A DNA stretch of 64,000 nt from Rhodopseudomonas palustris (GCF_003591005.1 NZ_QYYD01000009.1:124001-188000), one strand, 5' to 3'; positions 21,130 to 30,293 are shown, counted from the first letter of the stretch. Numbers and translations are program-made. The notes: generated by a model from the letters alone, not told the origin.

Positions 21130-22692
21130 ATGACCGACGCCCTCAATGCTTTTCCGACCGCCGGCACGCAGACACTGCGCGCGCTGTCGCGCTACCCGAC
21201 GCGCACCGCATTCAGCTGGCCGGGCGGCACGCTGAGCTATCGCGGCGCGATCGACATGATCGGCGGCATCCAGAAGGTGTTCATGGGACTTGGCGCGCAA
21301 CCCGGCACACGCGTCGCGATGCTCACGGCCAACCGCGCCGAAACCTGGTGCGCCGGCGTCGCCGCGCAGCTCAGCCGCTTCGCCATCACCTGGCTGCACC
21401 CGCTCGGCTCGCGCGAAGACCAGATCGACCAGATCGAAGATTCGGGAGCCGAAATCCTGGTGATCGATGCGGCCGCGTTTCACCAGCGCGGCGGCGAACT
21501 CGCCATGCAGGCGCGCGGGCTGCGCCACGTCTTCACCATCGGCCGCGCCGACTACGGCCTCGACCTGCTGGTCGCGCTCGACAAGGCAGGCAGCGCCACG
21601 CCGAGAGATTTCGCGCAGATCGACGACGTCGCCGTGCTGAACTACACCGGCGGCACCACCGGCAAGTCCAAAGGTGCGCTGCGCCGGCATCGCGAAAACG
21701 CCGGCTTCGCTGCGGCCATCCTGGCCGACTTCGAAATCCCGATGGACCCGCGCTATCTCACGGTGGCGCCGATCAGCCATGTCGCCGGCACCAAGGTGCT
21801 GCCGGCGCTGATGCGCGGCGGCACCATCCATATGCTGAAGGGCTTCGATCCCGAAGCGGTGCTGCAGACCATCCAGCGCGAGAAGATCAACTTCACGCTG
21901 TTCGTGCCGACCATGATCTACGTGCTGCTCGATCACCCGGCGCTGGCGAGCACCGATCTGAGTTCGCTCGATCTCGTGCTGTACGGCGCCTCGCCGATGT
22001 CGCCGACGCGGCTGGTCGAAGGCATCGAGCGCATCGGTCCAGTGTTTTCACAGCTCTACGGCCAGACCGAGTGCTACCCGGTGTCGGTGCTGCGCAAGGC
22101 CGATCACGACCCGAAGCAGCCGGATCTGTTCCTGTCCTGCGGCTTCCCGATCGCGGCCTGCGATGCGCGCATCCTCGACGACGACGACCAGGAGGTTGCC
22201 GACGGCGAAGCCGGCGAGATCTGCGTGCGTGCGCCGCACGTCATGCAGGAATATTGGAAGCGTCCGGAGCAGACCGCCGAAACGCTGAAGAACGGCTGGC
22301 TGCACACCGGCGACATCGCCAAGCGCGATGACCGCGGCTACATGTACATCCTCGACCGCAAGAAGGACATGATCGTGTCCGGCGGCTTCAACATCTTCCC
22401 GCGCGAAGTCGAAGACGTGCTGTCGACGCACAGCGGCGTCGCGATGGTCGCCGTCGTCGGCGTGCCCGACGACAAATGGGGCGAAGCCGTCACCGCGGTC
22501 GTCGTCAGCAAGCCCGGCACGCAGCCGGACGAGCGCGAGCTGATCGAGCTGGTGAAGACCCGCAAGGGCTCGGCGCACGCGCCGAAGCAGATCAAGTTCG
22601 TCGACGAGATGCCGATGACCGGCGTCGGCAAGATCGACAAGAAAGTGCTGCGCGCGCAGTTCTGGCAGGGGCGTGATCGGATGGTGGGGTAG
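21130..22692 (+). CDS. AMP-dependent acyl-CoA synthetase/ligase
   Basis: A 520-residue ANL-superfamily enzyme that activates a carboxylic acid as the acyl-adenylate and then the CoA thioester. Motifs in order: NYTGGTTGKSKGALRRHREN (phosphate loop), LYGQTECYPVS, then TGDIAKRDDRGYMYILDRKKD with the hinge Asp, GGFNIFPREVEDVL, and the C-terminal GVGKIDKKVLR holding the catalytic Lys. The ATG at 21130 begins 90 bases into the longest frame. The chain length or aromatic nature of the substrate is not evident. It converges on ureF with repeat copy B2 between them. Confidence 0.9.
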   Translation: MTDALNAFPTAGTQTLRALSRYPTRTAFSWPGGTLSYRGAIDMIGGIQKVFMGLGAQPGTRVAMLTANRAETWCAGVAAQLSRFAITWLHPLGSREDQIDQIEDSGAEILVIDAAAFHQRGGELAMQARGLRHVFTIGRADYGLDLLVALDKAGSATPRDFAQIDDVAVLNYTGGTTGKSKGALRRHRENAGFAAAILADFEIPMDPRYLTVAPISHVAGTKVLPALMRGGTIHMLKGFDPEAVLQTIQREKINFTLFVPTMIYVLLDHPALASTDLSSLDLVLYGASPMSPTRLVEGIERIGPVFSQLYGQTECYPVSVLRKADHDPKQPDLFLSCGFPIAACDARILDDDDQEVADGEAGEICVRAPHVMQEYWKRPEQTAETLKNGWLHTGDIAKRDDRGYMYILDRKKDMIVSGGFNIFPREVEDVLSTHSGVAMVAVVGVPDDKWGEAVTAVVVSKPGTQPDERELIELVKTRKGSAHAPKQIKFVDEMPMTGVGKIDKKVLRAQFWQGRDRMVG

Positions 22693-22708
22693 TTCGCTTC
22701 CTCCTCCA

Positions 22709-22840
22709 TCATTCCGGGGTGCGCCACCGGGTCCGGCCTGCGGCCGGCCCGACGACAGGCTGCGCGCGAACCCGGAATCTGACCCGCAAATAATTTAGGG
22801 ATTCCGGGTTCGCGCAGCTTTGCTGCGCGCCCCAGAATGA
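22709..22840. repeat. Dispersed palindrome family B, copy 2
   Basis: Two hairpin arms, ATTCCGGGGTGCGCC...GCGAACCCGGAATC and ATTCCGGGTTCGCGCAGC...GCGCCCCAGAATGA, fill the convergent gap between the acyl-CoA synthetase and ureF. It shares both end motifs with the copy at 16771-16917. It might also work as a bidirectional transcript end, though no T-run is visible. Confidence 0.75.
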
Positions 22841-22853
22841 CAACCGGAGGCAG

Positions 22854-23579
22854 TTACGACCTGAACAACCGCGTATACTGCGTCTCGTGGCGCAGGCTGG
22901 CGAGGTCGGCGCGGAAGGTGGCGCCGCCGAGGTCGTCAAGCGACGCTGCCAACGCACGCTCGCCGGTGCTGATCACCACCGGCTCGAGCGCAGCAAGAAC
23001 ACGCTGACTATCCGTCTGGCCGAGCGGCACGAGGCGGGCGCCGGCGGAGATCCAGTTCGACACCACCGCGTGCAGGAACGCATGCAGCGTGGCGGCGAGC
23101 GGAACGCCGTGCAGTGCGCTGACCAGGCCGACCGCGACCGGATAGGCCAGCGCGCCGTCGCAAGCGGCCACCGCACGCTCCAATCCCTCGCTGGCCCAGG
23201 CGTTGCGGACGATCTCGATGAAGGCGCGGCCCTGCATGGTGGTTTCGAGATGGCGCTCGGCCGAGGGCACGAAGGCGACGGCGAGTTCGGCGACCTCGCG
23301 CAGCCCCTGCTCATTGCCGCCCGCGGCGGCCCGATGGGCGTGGGCGAGGAACACGCCGTCGCAGAAGCCGGCGCCGTGCTCGAGCATCGCGGCGAGCCAG
23401 TCGCGCAGGGTTGCGGCGTCGTCGACGTCGCCGGTTTCCACCGCCCATTCGAGGCCGCTGGAATACGAGAATGCTCCGACCGGAAACGCCGGCGACAGCC
23501 AGGTCATCAGCCGATACAGCGCAGCGCCCTGCTGCGCCGACAGCGGTTCGCTCGCCGTCCCTGACGGCTCAGTGGTCAT
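22854..23579 (-). CDS. ureF: Urease accessory protein UreF
   Basis: A 241-residue helical chaperone that, with UreD and UreG, delivers nickel to the urease active site. The start of the fold is [20 protein letters not shown] with GLEWAVETG, characteristic of UreF; a later [20 protein letters not shown] helix is also typical. I choose the ATG at 23579, which overlaps the last 11 bases of ureE. The upstream extension in this frame is only the His-rich ureE tail read out of frame. It is the last gene of the cluster on this strand, and ureG, which normally follows, is not present. Confidence 0.94.
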   Translation of the reverse strand: MTTEPSGTASEPLSAQQGAALYRLMTWLSPAFPVGAFSYSSGLEWAVETGDVDDAATLRDWLAAMLEHGAGFCDGVFLAHAHRAAAGGNEQGLREVAELAVAFVPSAERHLETTMQGRAFIEIVRNAWASEGLERAVAACDGALAYPVAVGLVSALHGVPLAATLHAFLHAVVSNWISAGARLVPLGQTDSQRVLAALEPVVISTGERALAASLDDLGGATFRADLASLRHETQYTRLFRS

Positions 23580-24159
23580 GCTTGTGTGCGTGGCCGTGCG
23601 CGTGACCATGATCGTGGCCGCAGTGCTCATCATGCACGTGGTGATCGTGATCATGGCCATGCTTGTGATCATGGTGCTGATGACCATGGTGGTCGTGATC
23701 GGCATGGTCATGCGCGCCGCCGTCGTGCGCCGGCGCATAGGCGCCGCCTTCCGGATCGAACGGCGCCTCGATCTCGACGACCTTGCCGCCGAGCCCCTTC
23801 ACCATGTCGGCGATGACATGATCGCGACGGATCCGCAGCGCCTTGGCCATCACTTGCGTCGGCAGATGCCGGTTGCCGAGATGCCAGGCCAGCCGCACCA
23901 GATGCAGCGGATCGCGGCCGCGGATCTCCAGAAGCGGCTCCGGCGCGGCAACCACTTCGACCAATCGGCCGTCGTCGAGCACCAATGCATCGCCGCCGCG
24001 CAGCGCCACCGCGTGTTCGAGATCGAGCAAAAACTCGAGTCCTCGCGTCCCCGTCATCGCCATCCGTCGGCGATGGCGGTCGTCGAACGCGAGCACCACG
24101 GTGTCGGCCGCCGGCTGCTTGAACTGATAATGTCCGTGGACTTTGCTGGCTCGGATCAT
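23569..24159 (-). CDS. ureE: Urease accessory protein UreE with long His-rich tail
   Basis: A 196-residue nickel metallochaperone. The N-terminal half has the peptide-binding-like domain ([17 protein letters not shown]), followed by the metal-binding domain ([11 protein letters not shown]). From about residue 144 the chain is nearly all His, Asp, Gly and Ala: about 25 His in the last 52 residues, with one Cys. Such tails bind and store several nickel ions. The tail ends at the TGA overlapping the ureF start. An upstream gap of 274 bases holding repeat A2 separates it from the ABM pair. Confidence 0.95.
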   Translation of the reverse strand: MIRASKVHGHYQFKQPAADTVVLAFDDRHRRRMAMTGTRGLEFLLDLEHAVALRGGDALVLDDGRLVEVVAAPEPLLEIRGRDPLHLVRLAWHLGNRHLPTQVMAKALRIRRDHVIADMVKGLGGKVVEIEAPFDPEGGAYAPAHDGGAHDHADHDHHGHQHHDHKHGHDHDHHVHDEHCGHDHGHAHGHAHKHDH

Positions 24160-24305
24160 GGTGGGCTCATCGCATATCAGGACGAGCCAGAAGCTTTAGA
24201 GCATTTCCCGGGCGAGGGAAATCCGGATCGCGCGGCACGGCGAGGATTGACGAGGCCACTTAACGGCTGTGCGCAGCTCCGCGCAAGTGACCACTTCTCC
24301 CCGTC

Positions 24306-24421
24306 GTCGTTGCGAGGAGCGAAGCGACGAAGCAATCCAGAGCCTCAGCACACCGCTGGATTGCTTCGCGGAGCCTGTCATCGGGCGGCGCTTTGCGCCG
24401 ACCCGTTGGCTCGCAATGACG
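24306..24421. repeat. Dispersed palindrome family A, copy 2
   Basis: TTGCGAGGAGCGAAGCGACG and AAGCAATCCAG on the left are mirrored by CTGGATTGCTTCGC and GGCTCGCAATGACG on the right. It occupies most of the gap between ureE and the first ABM gene (24160-24433), in which I see no reading frame or clear promoter. Confidence 0.82.
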
Positions 24422-24433
24422 GGGAGAGCTCCC

Positions 24434-24733
24434 TCAGAACGTCTCGACCTTGGCGTCGCTGATGATCTCGATCACCGTCGGCGAGGCTTTCAGCGGCGCC
24501 GACAGTTCGCGCCACACCTTCATGTGCGGCGCCCGGGCGTGGGCGTTGAGGTCCTCGCGGCTCTCCCAGCGCTCGACCACCACGAAGGTGTTCGGATCGT
24601 TGATCGAGATGTGGTTCTCGTAAGCGATGCAGCCCTTCTCCTTGCGGGTCTCGGCGATGCAGGCCTTGGCGCCGGCGATGAAGGCGTCACGCGCCTCTGG
24701 CTTCACCTGCGTGGTGGCGACGACGTAGATCAT
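24434..24733 (-). CDS. ABM-domain monooxygenase (second of tandem pair)
   Basis: A 99-residue single-domain protein of the antibiotic biosynthesis monooxygenase (ABM, dimeric alpha/beta barrel) family. The N-terminal strand IYVVATTQVKPEARDAFIAG, the central GCIAYENHISINDPNTFVVV and the ERWESREDLNAHARAPHMK segment are all typical. Members include the quinol monooxygenase YgiN and the LsrG isomerase; they need no cofactor. It is 35 bases downstream of a paralogue of exactly the same length. Nothing in the protein suggests a direct role in urea breakdown. The ATG at 24733 is clear, with the strand beginning at residue 2. Confidence 0.85.
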   Translation of the reverse strand: MIYVVATTQVKPEARDAFIAGAKACIAETRKEKGCIAYENHISINDPNTFVVVERWESREDLNAHARAPHMKVWRELSAPLKASPTVIEIISDAKVETF

Positions 24734-24768
24734 CGGGGATTGTCCCTTCTTGTTGGCAGCGCTGACGC

Positions 24769-25068
24769 CTACTTCACATCCACCTTGGCGGGGGTGATGA
24801 TCTCGATCTTCGGCGGCGCCGCCAGGCACTTCGCCGCGGCGCGGCCGAACGCCTTGAAATGTTCGGTCTTGCCGTGCGGACCGAGCGCCTCGACGTTTTC
24901 CCATTGCTCGACGAACACCATCTGGGTCGGATCGGTGACGCTCTCGTGCAGGTCGTAGGCGACGTTGCCGGGCTCCTGGCGCGTGCCGGCGATGCACTCC
25001 TTGGCGGCGGCGATCAGCTCGGCCCGCATCTCGGGCTTCACGGTGAGTGTGGCGACGACATAGATCAC
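24769..25068 (-). CDS. ABM-domain monooxygenase (first of tandem pair)
   Basis: A 99-residue ABM-family protein, a paralogue of the next gene. The aligned segments are IYVVATLTVKPEMRAELIAA, GNVAYDLHESVTDPTQMVFV and EQWENVEALGPHGKTEHFKA. I assign a GTG start at 25068 because the strand begins at residue 2 there, the length then equals that of its twin, and GGGAGGAA lies just upstream. ATG candidates further up add a Pro/Arg-rich leader with no likeness to the family. Function is unknown; it probably acts on a small aromatic, quinone or aldehyde. Confidence 0.84.
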   Translation of the reverse strand: MIYVVATLTVKPEMRAELIAAAKECIAGTRQEPGNVAYDLHESVTDPTQMVFVEQWENVEALGPHGKTEHFKAFGRAAAKCLAAPPKIEIITPAKVDVK

Positions 25069-25200
25069 GAAAATTCCTCCCGGCGGGTTATCATTGGGGC
25101 GCAGGCGCCGGATGCGACCATAGGCGGATGACAGCGATGATGCAAAGGGCGCAGGGTGACACCCTCTCGTTGGCGGCCCCTGCATAAGCGACGAGAGTGG

Positions 25201-25310
25201 TCGTAGCCGGGATGCAGCGAAGCGAAATCCGGGACAGCGCCGGTGTATCGCACGACGTCGAGGCTGCGGATCCGCTGCCCTCGATTACGCTTCGCTTCAT
25301 CGAGGCTACG
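25201..25310. repeat. Dispersed palindrome family F (CGTAGCCGGGATGCAGCGAA type)
   Basis: TCGTAGCCGGGATGCAGCGA at 25201 and CGCTTCATCGAGGCTACG at 25293-25310 form an imperfect inverted pair with AGCGAAGCGAAATCCGGG inside. It lies in the 266-base gap between ureC and the ABM pair. It is the only copy of this type in the window, so the dispersed nature is inferred from its form. Confidence 0.55.
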
Positions 25311-25334
25311 GTGAGCCGCGACGGCCCCCTCGCC

Positions 25335-27047
25335 TCAGAACATGAAATAGCGCTGCGCCATCGGCAACACTTCGGCCGGCGCGCAGGTCAGCAGTTCGCC
25401 GTCGGCGCGGACTTCATAGGTCTCGGGGTCGACCTCGAGTTTCGGCGTGGCGTCGTTGTGGATCATGCTCTTCTTGGAAATGCCGCCGCGGACGTTGCTG
25501 ATCGGAACCAGCGTCTTGGCGATGCCGAGGTCGCGGGCGAGATTGCCGGCAGCGGCGGCCTGCGAGGTAAACACCACGGACGACGCCGTCAGCGCCTTGC
25601 CGAAGGCGCCGAACATCGGCTGGTAGTGAACCGGCTGCGGCGTCGGGATCGACGCGTTGGGATCGCCCATCGGCGCCGCGACGATGCTGCCGCCCTTGAT
25701 GATGCAGTCCGGCTTGACGCCGAAGAACGCCGGCGACCACAGCACCAGATCGGCCATCTTGCCCTTTTCGACCGAACCGATCAGCTTCGACACGCCGTGC
25801 GCGATCGCCGGGTTGATGGTGTACTTGGCGATGTAGCGTTTGACGCGGAAATTGTCGTTGCGCGAGCTATCCTGCGAGAGCGCGCCGCGCTGCTTCTTCA
25901 TTTTGTCGGCGGTCTGCCAGGTGCGAATGATCACTTCGCCGAGCCGCCCCATCGCCTGCGAATCTGACGACATCATCGACAGCGCGCCGAGGTCGTGCAG
26001 GATATCCTCGGCCGCGATGGTCTCCTTGCGGATCCGGCTCTCGGCGAAGGCGAGATCCTCGGCGATCGACGGATCGAGATGGTGGCAAACCATCAGCATG
26101 TCGAGATGCTCGTCGATGGTGTTGCGGGTGAACGGCCGGGTCGGATTGGTCGACGACGGCAGCACGTTGGGCAGCGAAGCGACTTTGATGATGTCCGGCG
26201 CGTGGCCGCCGCCGGCGCCTTCGGTGTGGAAGGCGTGGATGGTGCGGCCCTTGAATGCCTTCACTGTGTCTTCGACGAAGCCCGACTCGTTGAGCGTGTC
26301 GGTGTGGATCATCACCTGGATGTCGTATTCGTCGGCGACGGTGAGGCAGTTGTCGATCGCCGCCGGCGTCGTGCCCCAATCCTCGTGCAGCTTGAGCGCG
26401 CAGGCCCCGCCCTCGATCATCTCCTTCAGCGGACCGGGCAACGCGGCGTTGCCCTTGCCGGAGATGCCGAGATTGACCGGGAAGGCATCGAACGACTGAA
26501 TCATCCGGCCGATGTGCCACGGGCCCGGCGTACACGTCGTCGCGAAGGTGCCGTGCGACGGGCCGGTGCCGCCGCCGAGCATCGTCGTGACGCCGCTCAT
26601 CAGCGCGTGCTCGATCTGCTGCGGGCAGATGAAATGGATGTGGCTGTCGAAGCCGCCGGCCGTGAGGATCTTGCCCTCGCCTGCGATCACGTCGGTGCCG
26701 GGCCCGATGATGATATTGACGTTCGGCTGGATGTCCGGATTGCCGGCCTTGCCAATCGCGGTGATCACGCCGGCGGTGATGGCGACGTCGGCCTTGACGA
26801 TACCCCAATGGTCGACGATCAGCGCATTGGTAATCACCGTGTCGGCGGCGCCGTTGGCGTTGGTTACTTGCGACTGGCCCATGCCGTCGCGGATCACTTT
26901 GCCGCCGCCGAACTTCACTTCCTCGCCATAGGTGGTGAGGTCTTTCTCCACCTCGATGATCAGATCGGTGTCGGCGAGCCGGACGCGGTCGCCGGTGGTC
27001 GGGCCGAACATGTCGGCATAGACGGAACGTGCAATCCTGGTGCTCAC
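25335..27047 (-). CDS. ureC: Urease alpha subunit
   Basis: The 570-residue catalytic subunit that hydrolyses urea to ammonia and carbamate at a dinickel site. The ligands are all visible: His136 and His138 (DSHIHF), Lys219 for carbamylation (ALKLHEDWG), His248 (MIHTDTLNE), His274 ([10 protein letters not shown]), His322 or 323 on the active-site flap (VCHHLDPS) and Asp362 (SSDSQAMGR). The start is GTG at 27047, overlapping the stop of the upstream HD gene as GTGA, so translation is coupled. The N-terminus [19 protein letters not shown] matches the family and confirms the start. Length is normal. Confidence 0.97.
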   Translation of the reverse strand: MSTRIARSVYADMFGPTTGDRVRLADTDLIIEVEKDLTTYGEEVKFGGGKVIRDGMGQSQVTNANGAADTVITNALIVDHWGIVKADVAITAGVITAIGKAGNPDIQPNVNIIIGPGTDVIAGEGKILTAGGFDSHIHFICPQQIEHALMSGVTTMLGGGTGPSHGTFATTCTPGPWHIGRMIQSFDAFPVNLGISGKGNAALPGPLKEMIEGGACALKLHEDWGTTPAAIDNCLTVADEYDIQVMIHTDTLNESGFVEDTVKAFKGRTIHAFHTEGAGGGHAPDIIKVASLPNVLPSSTNPTRPFTRNTIDEHLDMLMVCHHLDPSIAEDLAFAESRIRKETIAAEDILHDLGALSMMSSDSQAMGRLGEVIIRTWQTADKMKKQRGALSQDSSRNDNFRVKRYIAKYTINPAIAHGVSKLIGSVEKGKMADLVLWSPAFFGVKPDCIIKGGSIVAAPMGDPNASIPTPQPVHYQPMFGAFGKALTASSVVFTSQAAAAGNLARDLGIAKTLVPISNVRGGISKKSMIHNDATPKLEVDPETYEVRADGELLTCAPAEVLPMAQRYFMF

Positions 27048-27580
27048 AACACAGCCCTCGCGCGCGCGGCGGTTTCGTTGAAGAGATGATCGAGACGCTC
27101 ATTGACGCCGCGGCAGCCGGCGGCGACGTCCTCGGCCCATTCGAGATAATCGATCAGCCGCTGGCGCTCCCATTGGTCAGGCGGCGAAAAGATCAGCGAA
27201 CGGACATTGCTGATCTTGTCGGCGAGCTTGATCATTCGGGCGCGCGGCGTCAGGTGCGGTGCGTGCTCCACCTGGTTGCGCTTGCGCTGCGCGCGCGGCA
27301 GCGACATGTCGTCTGTGCACTCCACCACCAGCGAGGCGACGTCTTCGCCGAACCGATCGACCAGATTATCGCGACTGGTGTCGGAATCTTCGATGGCGTC
27401 GTGCAGCCAGCCGGCCGCGACCAGCGCGGCGTCGCTACCGTCAGTCGCGAAGGCCAGCATCTCGGCAACTTCGGCGAGGTGATTGAGATAGGGCTCGCGC
27501 GACGATCCCTTGCGCCGCTGCCCGGCGTGACAGCGCGCGGCAAAGTCCGCGGCGCGAGACAGCAGCATAAGATCGTTCAT
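27044..27580 (-). CDS. MESH1-type small alarmone hydrolase (HD domain)
   Basis: A 178-residue single-domain HD phosphohydrolase. Metal and catalytic residues are His34 (PYLNH), His60-Asp61 with Glu64-Asp65 (WLHDAIED) and Asp121 ([12 protein letters not shown]). The order and numbering closely follow the hydrolase domain of SpoT and, more specifically, metazoan MESH1: [11 protein letters not shown] and [16 protein letters not shown] are the MESH1-like segments. That family removes the 3'-pyrophosphate from (p)ppGpp and in some members dephosphorylates NADPH. There is no synthetase domain. It sits between ureB (27 bases) and ureC (four-base overlap), so it must be expressed with urease. Substrate is inferred from family. 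Confidence 0.86.
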   Translation of the reverse strand: MNDLMLLSRAADFAARCHAGQRRKGSSREPYLNHLAEVAEMLAFATDGSDAALVAAGWLHDAIEDSDTSRDNLVDRFGEDVASLVVECTDDMSLPRAQRKRNQVEHAPHLTPRARMIKLADKISNVRSLIFSPPDQWERQRLIDYLEWAEDVAAGCRGVNERLDHLFNETAARARAVL

Positions 27581-27607
27581 GGGGCGATTCCGATTGACCC
27601 GCGCATC

Positions 27608-27913
27608 CTAGAGCTTGCCCATCACGTCGCCCCGGAAGCCGTAGACGACGCGATCGCCGGCGAGCGCGACGAGCTGGACGTCACGGCTCTGGCCGGGCTC
27701 GAACCGAACGGCGGTGCCCGCCGCGATGTCGAGCCGCATGCCGCGCGCCTTGTCGCGGTCGAAGCGCAGCGCCGGGTTGGTTTCGAAGAAATGATAGTGT
27801 GAGCCGACCTGGATCGGCCGATCACCGCTGTTGGCCACCGTCAGCGTCACCGTGGCACGGCCGGCATTGAGTTCGATCTCGCCGTCTTCGATGAACAGTT
27901 CACCGGGGATCAT
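27608..27913 (-). CDS. ureB: Urease beta subunit
   Basis: The 101-residue non-catalytic subunit. The sequence [19 protein letters not shown] and the later [17 protein letters not shown] with [17 protein letters not shown] are diagnostic of UreB. It assembles with UreA and UreC as (alpha-beta-gamma)3. It is separate from UreA, as in most bacteria outside Helicobacter. The 135-base gap from ureA holds repeat A3. Downstream, 27 bases lead into the HD gene and not into ureC as usual. Confidence 0.96.
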   Translation of the reverse strand: MIPGELFIEDGEIELNAGRATVTLTVANSGDRPIQVGSHYHFFETNPALRFDRDKARGMRLDIAAGTAVRFEPGQSRDVQLVALAGDRVVYGFRGDVMGKL

Positions 27914-27932
27914 TTAGTGTCTCCAGGTCAGC

Positions 27933-28012
27933 GTCATTGCGAGGAGCGAAGCGACGAAGCAATCCAGCTCCGTGCACTGCGCTGGATTGCTTCGCTTCGC
28001 TCGCAATGACGA
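27933..28012. repeat. Dispersed palindrome family A, copy 3
   Basis: This is the cleanest copy. GTCATTGCGAGGAGCGAAGC with GAAGCAATCCAG is mirrored by CTGGATTGCTTCGC and GCTCGCAATGACG, giving a near-perfect 80-base hairpin in the ureA-ureB gap. A transcript of the operon would fold here. Confidence 0.88.
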
Positions 28013-28048
28013 ACGAGAGGGCATTGCCAAAGGGCCTCCTCCACGGCC

Positions 28049-28351
28049 TCACCGGATCGGCTGATGCACGGTGACGAGCTTGGTGCCGTCGGGGAATGTG
28101 GCTTCGACCTGGATGTCGTGGATCATCTCGGCGATGCCGTCCATGCACTGGGCGCGGGTGATGACTTCGGCGCCGGCTTTCATCAGCTCGGCGACAGAGC
28201 GGCCGTCGCGGGCGCCTTCGACGATGAAGTCGGTGATCAGCGCGATCGCCTCGGGGTGGTTGAGCTTGACGCCGCGCTCGAGCCGTCGGCGCGCCACCAT
28301 CGCGGCCATCGAGACCAGCAGCTTGTCCTTTTCGCGGGGGGAGAGATTCAT
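28049..28351 (-). CDS. ureA: Urease gamma subunit
   Basis: The 100-residue smallest urease subunit. [20 protein letters not shown] and [19 protein letters not shown], then [19 protein letters not shown] at the end, are the expected UreA landmarks. The ATG at 28351 is preceded by GAGAG-type purines; upstream frame extension is not UreA-like. It follows ureD by 55 bases. Confidence 0.96.
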   Translation of the reverse strand: MNLSPREKDKLLVSMAAMVARRRLERGVKLNHPEAIALITDFIVEGARDGRSVAELMKAGAEVITRAQCMDGIAEMIHDIQVEATFPDGTKLVTVHQPIR

Positions 28352-28406
28352 GAAGGCACTCGATCGATTGCAGAGTTCGTGGGGCGGAACGGGGCAGCCC
28401 GATGAT

Positions 28407-29246
28407 CTAACTAAACCACAACCGCGGCAACGCGCGGCCCGCGGCGCGGCGTAGCACCGCGACCATATCGGCGCGCAGCTTCGCCGCATCTTGAGCGCAG
28501 AACCGCGCCATTGCAATTCCATTCCAGGCGCTGATGCCGACCTCCGCACCGAAGCAAGCCGCGTCTTCGCGCAACCGCTCGACCAGCGCGGTGTCACCCG
28601 GCACGATCAGCGCGGTGCCGATCGCGACGCCGGCTTTGGCGATGGCCGGCCGCGCCAGCAGCGCGCCGATATCGCCGTCAAGCCGCACGGTTTCGGCGAA
28701 CACCAGCTTGCCGCCGACCCGCAGTCGCCAGCGGTCGACAAAGCGGCCGGTTCGCATCGTCTCGCCCATCGCCGCGCGACCGAAAATCACGGATTCGCAG
28801 AGCAGCAGCGAGGCGCCGGCAGCAAGGTCGATATCAATGCGTCGCTCCGCGCACGCCTGATCGAACAGGATGGTCTCCTGCGGCAGCCAAGCCAAGTGAC
28901 CGCCGGTCTCGACCTTGAGACGGATGTCGAGCTCGGCCGCAGGGCCGTGCGAGCGATAGATCTTCTCGGCAGCCGCTGTGGTCAGCGTCAGCCGCGCGCC
29001 TTCGCGAATATCGAGGGCGACGCTGAAGCGGTCGCCGCCGGCGACGCCGCCCGCGGTGTTGACCAGCACGGCCGACAGCCCCTGCTGCTCGGGCGACGGA
29101 AAGCGCACGCGGAGCGAGCCAGCTTCGTGCACGGCACCGCGCCGCGTGGCGCCGTCGACGCTGCGCACCTCGACCGCAACCTCACCGACCGCCCGATTGG
29201 CGGCGAAGGTTGGCGAAGCGGCGAGGCTCGAATTCTTCAACGTCAT
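28407..29246 (-). CDS. ureD: Urease accessory protein UreD (UreH)
   Basis: A 279-residue beta-helical scaffold that binds apo-urease and recruits UreF and UreG for nickel insertion. Visible family segments are [31 protein letters not shown] and [12 protein letters not shown], with [12 protein letters not shown] further on. The overall length is normal. It is the first gene of the urease part, 237 bases downstream of urtE, with repeat E in the gap, so it may have its own promoter. Confidence 0.95.
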   Translation of the reverse strand: MTLKNSSLAASPTFAANRAVGEVAVEVRSVDGATRRGAVHEAGSLRVRFPSPEQQGLSAVLVNTAGGVAGGDRFSVALDIREGARLTLTTAAAEKIYRSHGPAAELDIRLKVETGGHLAWLPQETILFDQACAERRIDIDLAAGASLLLCESVIFGRAAMGETMRTGRFVDRWRLRVGGKLVFAETVRLDGDIGALLARPAIAKAGVAIGTALIVPGDTALVERLREDAACFGAEVGISAWNGIAMARFCAQDAAKLRADMVAVLRRAAGRALPRLWFS

Positions 29247-29279
29247 GCGGTGTCGCCGGAGCGCAACGCCGACGGCAGC

Positions 29280-29433
29280 GCGCTCCCTCGCCCCGCTCTT
29301 GCGGGGAGAGGGGTGGGGTGAGGGGCGACACGAGTCGCAGCAGCTCGGCTGCGTGGAGGCGCCCCCTCACCCTTGCTGCGCAATCCGACCTCTCCGCGCG
29401 CGCGCGGAGAGGTGCGGCTGCGCGCGGGGAGAG
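29280..29433. repeat. G/C-rich palindromic repeat E between urtE and ureD
   Basis: CTCGCCCCGCTCTTGCGGGG is followed by GAGAGGGGTGGGGTGAGGGG. A second arm, CCCCTCACCCTTGCTGCGCA, leads into CTCTCCGCGCGCGCGCGGAGAGG and a further GCGCGGGGAGAGG. The strings pair into several hairpins. The form matches common intergenic elements of this bacterial group, but only one copy is in the window. Confidence 0.6.
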
Positions 29434-29483
29434 GTCCGCAGAACGCGCGTGCTTGCATGAGTCGTCCGCCGCCCCGCTTGTAA

Positions 29484-30179
29484 CTACAGCGCCATCTGCC
29501 GGCTGATCTCGGCGGGGTCGAGAGTGGCGCGGTCGCAGGTGTATTTCACCGCGCCACGATCCATCACCGCAAAGCTGTCGCCGAGTTCGCAGGCGAAATC
29601 GAGATATTGTTCGACCAGCACAATGGCGATGTTGCCGAGGCTGCGCAAATAGGAAATCGCGCGGCCGATGTCCTTGATGATCGACGGCTGGATGCCTTCG
29701 GTCGGCTCGTCGAGCAGCAGCAGCTTCGGCCGCATCACCAGCGCGCGGCCGATCGCGAGCTGTTGCTGCTGGCCGCCGGAAAGGTCGCCGCCGCGCCGGC
29801 CGAGCATCGAATTCAGCACCGGAAACAGCGAGAACACGTCGTCCGGGATCGACTTCTGCGCCCGCTTCAGCGGCGCGTAGCCGGTCTTGAGATTCTCCTC
29901 GACGGTGAGCAACGGAAAGATCTCGCGGCCCTGCGGCACCAGCGAGATGCCGCGCCGCGCGCGCTCGTAAGGCTTGAGATGCGAGATGTCGGCGCCGTCG
30001 AAGGTGATCGAGCCCGACGCGATCGGCTGCTGGCCGACCATGGCGCGCAGCAGACTGGTCTTGCCGACCCCGTTTCGGCCGAGCACGCAGGTGACCTTGC
30101 CGGGCTCCGCCGCGATCGACACCCCGCGCAGCGCCTGCGCCGCGCCGTAATACAGATTGATGTTGTCGACGGTCAGCAT
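29484..30179 (-). CDS. urtE: Urea ABC transporter ATP-binding protein UrtE
   Basis: A 231-residue LivF-type ATPase. Walker A is GRNGVGKTSLLRA, the signature is LSGGQQQQLAIGRAL and Walker B is LLLLDEPTEGIQPSI. The N-terminus LTVDNINLYYGAAQALRGVS is characteristic of UrtE. It energises urea import with UrtD across the UrtBC permease. The gap to urtD is 145 bases and contains repeat C1. The assignment as UrtE and not LivF comes from its place between urtD and ureD. Confidence 0.93.
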   Translation of the reverse strand: MLTVDNINLYYGAAQALRGVSIAAEPGKVTCVLGRNGVGKTSLLRAMVGQQPIASGSITFDGADISHLKPYERARRGISLVPQGREIFPLLTVEENLKTGYAPLKRAQKSIPDDVFSLFPVLNSMLGRRGGDLSGGQQQQLAIGRALVMRPKLLLLDEPTEGIQPSIIKDIGRAISYLRSLGNIAIVLVEQYLDFACELGDSFAVMDRGAVKYTCDRATLDPAEISRQMAL

Positions 30180-30211
30180 CGGCCTATTCCAAACAATCCA
30201 GTTTGTGTTTC

Positions 30212-30293
30212 GTCATGGCCGGGCTTGTCCCGACCATCCACGCCTTGCCGCGCGTCCAAGGCGTGGATGCCCAGTACAAGGCTGGGCATGACG
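30212..30293. repeat. Dispersed palindrome family C (GTCATGGCCGGGCTTGTCCC type), copy 1
   Basis: GTCATGGCCGGGCTTGTCCC...CATCCACGCC is mirrored by GGCGTGGATGCCC...CAAGGCTGGGCATGACGG. It fills the urtD-urtE gap. Longer copies of the same family lie at 49919-50125 and 62715-62925. Confidence 0.82.

Noticed and set aside
23580-23738. Met/Thr/Ile-rich N-terminal extension of UreF
   Set aside because: It is the His-repeat tail of UreE read in another frame; the UreF fold starts after 23579.
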